From the NCBI GenBank assembly GCA_965370435.1, contig CBDUUP010000202.1, positions 1-8,064 on the forward strand: DNA of 8,064 bases, written 5' to 3'. Both the position numbers and the translations under genes were made by a program. Every line of letters begins with the position of its first letter. The stretch's first letter is position 1. The notes under the pieces were generated by a model that worked only from the letters and a program-made list of their open reading frames with translations, made no database searches and was not told where the DNA came from. This document shows, piece after piece, positions 7,064-8,064 of the stretch. Source of the DNA: CBDUUP01 sp965370435 (GTDB lineage Bacteria > Chloroflexota > Anaerolineae > Anaerolineales > UBA11579).

Positions 7064-8037
7064 GTGGGAATTGTTTCCAGTAACTCGCCGATGATGTCGT
7101 CAGCGCTGATCCCTTCTGCCATCCCCTCAAAGTTGAGCAGAAGCCGATGCCGCAGTGAAGGATGGGCGACCGCGGTCAGGTCCTCAAAAGCGACGTTGTA
7201 GCGTCCCGCCAGAAGGGCGGTGACCTTTGCGCCCAGGATCAGCGCCTGTCCGCCTCGCGGAGAGGCGCCGTAGCGGACAAACTGGCGAACCAGAGGAGGG
7301 GCGCTGGGGCTGTCTGGGTGAGTGGCCACAATGAGGCTGGCGACGTATTCGTTGACGTGGGAAGCGATGGGTACCTGCCTGGCCAAGGCCCGCATTTGGA
7401 TGATGTCTGCGCCGCTGGCTGCTACTTGCGGCGAGGGCTTCTCGTCGCTGGTGGTTCGCTCCAGGATTTCGACCAGTTCTTCCGAGGAGGGGAAAGCGAC
7501 TCTGATCTTGAAGATGAACCGGTCTAATTGGGCCTCTGGAAGTGGATAGGTCCCCTCCATTTCTATTGGATTCTGGGTCGCCATGACAAAGAAAGGCTCT
7601 TCAAGTTGATAAGTCGTCTCCGCCACCGTGACTGAATGCTCCTGCATGGCCTCCAGGAGCGCGGACTGTGTTTTGGGGGTTGCCCGGTTGATTTCGTCCG
7701 CCAATACAAGATTGGCGAACACCGGGCCTTGCTGGAAACGAAACTCGCGGCTGCCGTTTTCATCAACCAATATTTCCGTGCCTACGATGTCGGCGGGCAT
7801 CAGATCAGGCGTGAACTGGATGCGGGAAAACTTGAGGTCCAGAACCTCTCCCAATGTGCGGATGAGCATGGTTTTCCCCAGCCCGGGAACGCCCTCCAGA
7901 AGGACATGTCCATCTGCCAATATACTAATAAGGACGCTGCGTACAACTTGATGCTGACCCACAATAACCTTGCCAACCTCAGTTTCTATTGCGAGGGCTT
8001 TTTGTTTGAATTGTTCGACCGATGCTGTAGTTGTCAT
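7060..8037 (-). CDS. MoxR family AAA+ ATPase
   Basis: A 325-aa protein, the usual MoxR length, and the first gene of the operon. Walker A is GVPGLGKT (49-56), Walker B is LVLADEINR (110-118) with D114 and E115, sensor 1 is in ATQNP (N156), the arginine-finger segment is LDRF (R173), and sensor 2 is in GASPRGGQ (R261). The C-terminal lid domain ends in LRHRLLLNFEGMAEGISADDIIGELL. All catalytic positions are present, so it should be an active ring ATPase in the cytosol. MoxR proteins act as chaperones that help assemble or activate protein complexes, typically with VWA-domain partners, and such partners follow directly here. The ATG at 8037 has GGAG 5 nt upstream. Its stop overlaps the DUF58 start by 4 nt. 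Related AAA+ subgroups such as RavA or CbbQ/NorQ are less likely given the DUF58 neighbour. Confidence 0.95.
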   Translation of the reverse strand: MTTTASVEQFKQKALAIETEVGKVIVGQHQVVRSVLISILADGHVLLEGVPGLGKTMLIRTLGEVLDLKFSRIQFTPDLMPADIVGTEILVDENGSREFRFQQGPVFANLVLADEINRATPKTQSALLEAMQEHSVTVAETTYQLEEPFFVMATQNPIEMEGTYPLPEAQLDRFIFKIRVAFPSSEELVEILERTTSDEKPSPQVAASGADIIQMRALARQVPIASHVNEYVASLIVATHPDSPSAPPLVRQFVRYGASPRGGQALILGAKVTALLAGRYNVAFEDLTAVAHPSLRHRLLLNFEGMAEGISADDIIGELLETIPT

Positions 8038-8042
8038 ATTGT

Positions 8043-8046
8043 CTCC
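8043..8046 (-). promoter_or_regulatory. Ribosome binding site of the MoxR gene
   Basis: On the minus strand GGAG lies 5 nt before the ATG at 8037. It is the strongest Shine-Dalgarno sequence in the operon, as expected for the leading gene. The 18 bases beyond it are AT-rich and include TATCCT, a possible -10 box, but the -35 region is outside the window, so a promoter cannot be judged. Confidence 0.6.
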
Positions 8047-8064
8047 AATAAATTAGGATATTTT

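Overview
The window looks like ordinary chromosomal DNA from a free-living bacterium, with GC content a little above 50%. The style of the genes suggests the Chloroflexota (perhaps Anaerolineae): a MobA with a 'VVIQAGG' nucleotide loop, a large double-VWA membrane protein behind a MoxR/DUF58 pair, and a GC-rich 'TAGGGGCG...' inverted repeat between genes. This assignment comes from recall of family flavour and has not been tested by a search.

Layout. Positions 1-355 (minus strand) hold the first 118 codons of a NAD(P)H-hydrate epimerase (YjeF_N) gene that runs off the left edge. Positions 356-612 are a divergent intergenic region with a good sigma70-like promoter, an inverted repeat and candidate start-region signals. 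Positions 613-1239 (plus) encode a MobA-type molybdenum cofactor guanylyltransferase. After a 36-bp gap between convergent genes, the rest of the window (8037 down to 1276, minus strand) is one tightly packed four-gene operon in the order MoxR AAA+ ATPase, DUF58 protein, 640-aa BatA-like VWA membrane protein, 977-aa double-VWA membrane protein. The first two junctions are 4-nt stop/start overlaps. The last junction is a 53-nt spacer carrying a perfect 9-bp GC-rich hairpin.

How the genes work together. MoxR and DUF58 have no membrane segments and should be cytosolic. The two VWA proteins each have two N-terminal and one C-terminal membrane helices. By the positive-inside rule, their large VWA and beta-rich regions sit outside the cytoplasmic membrane and their C-terminal tails inside. 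All four metal-ion-dependent adhesion sites (MIDAS) in the operon look intact: one in DUF58, one in the 640-aa protein and two in the 977-aa protein. By analogy with MoxR/BatA systems, the operon probably encodes an ATP-driven chaperone or assembly module acting on an unknown client. The 977-aa protein looks like the 640-aa architecture with a second complete VWA domain inserted into a cysteine-free glutamine-amidotransferase-like domain.

I see no mobile element, CRISPR array, tRNA, rRNA or phage gene. I found no clearly new system. The most interesting points are the nested domain architecture of the last operon gene and the intercistronic hairpin.
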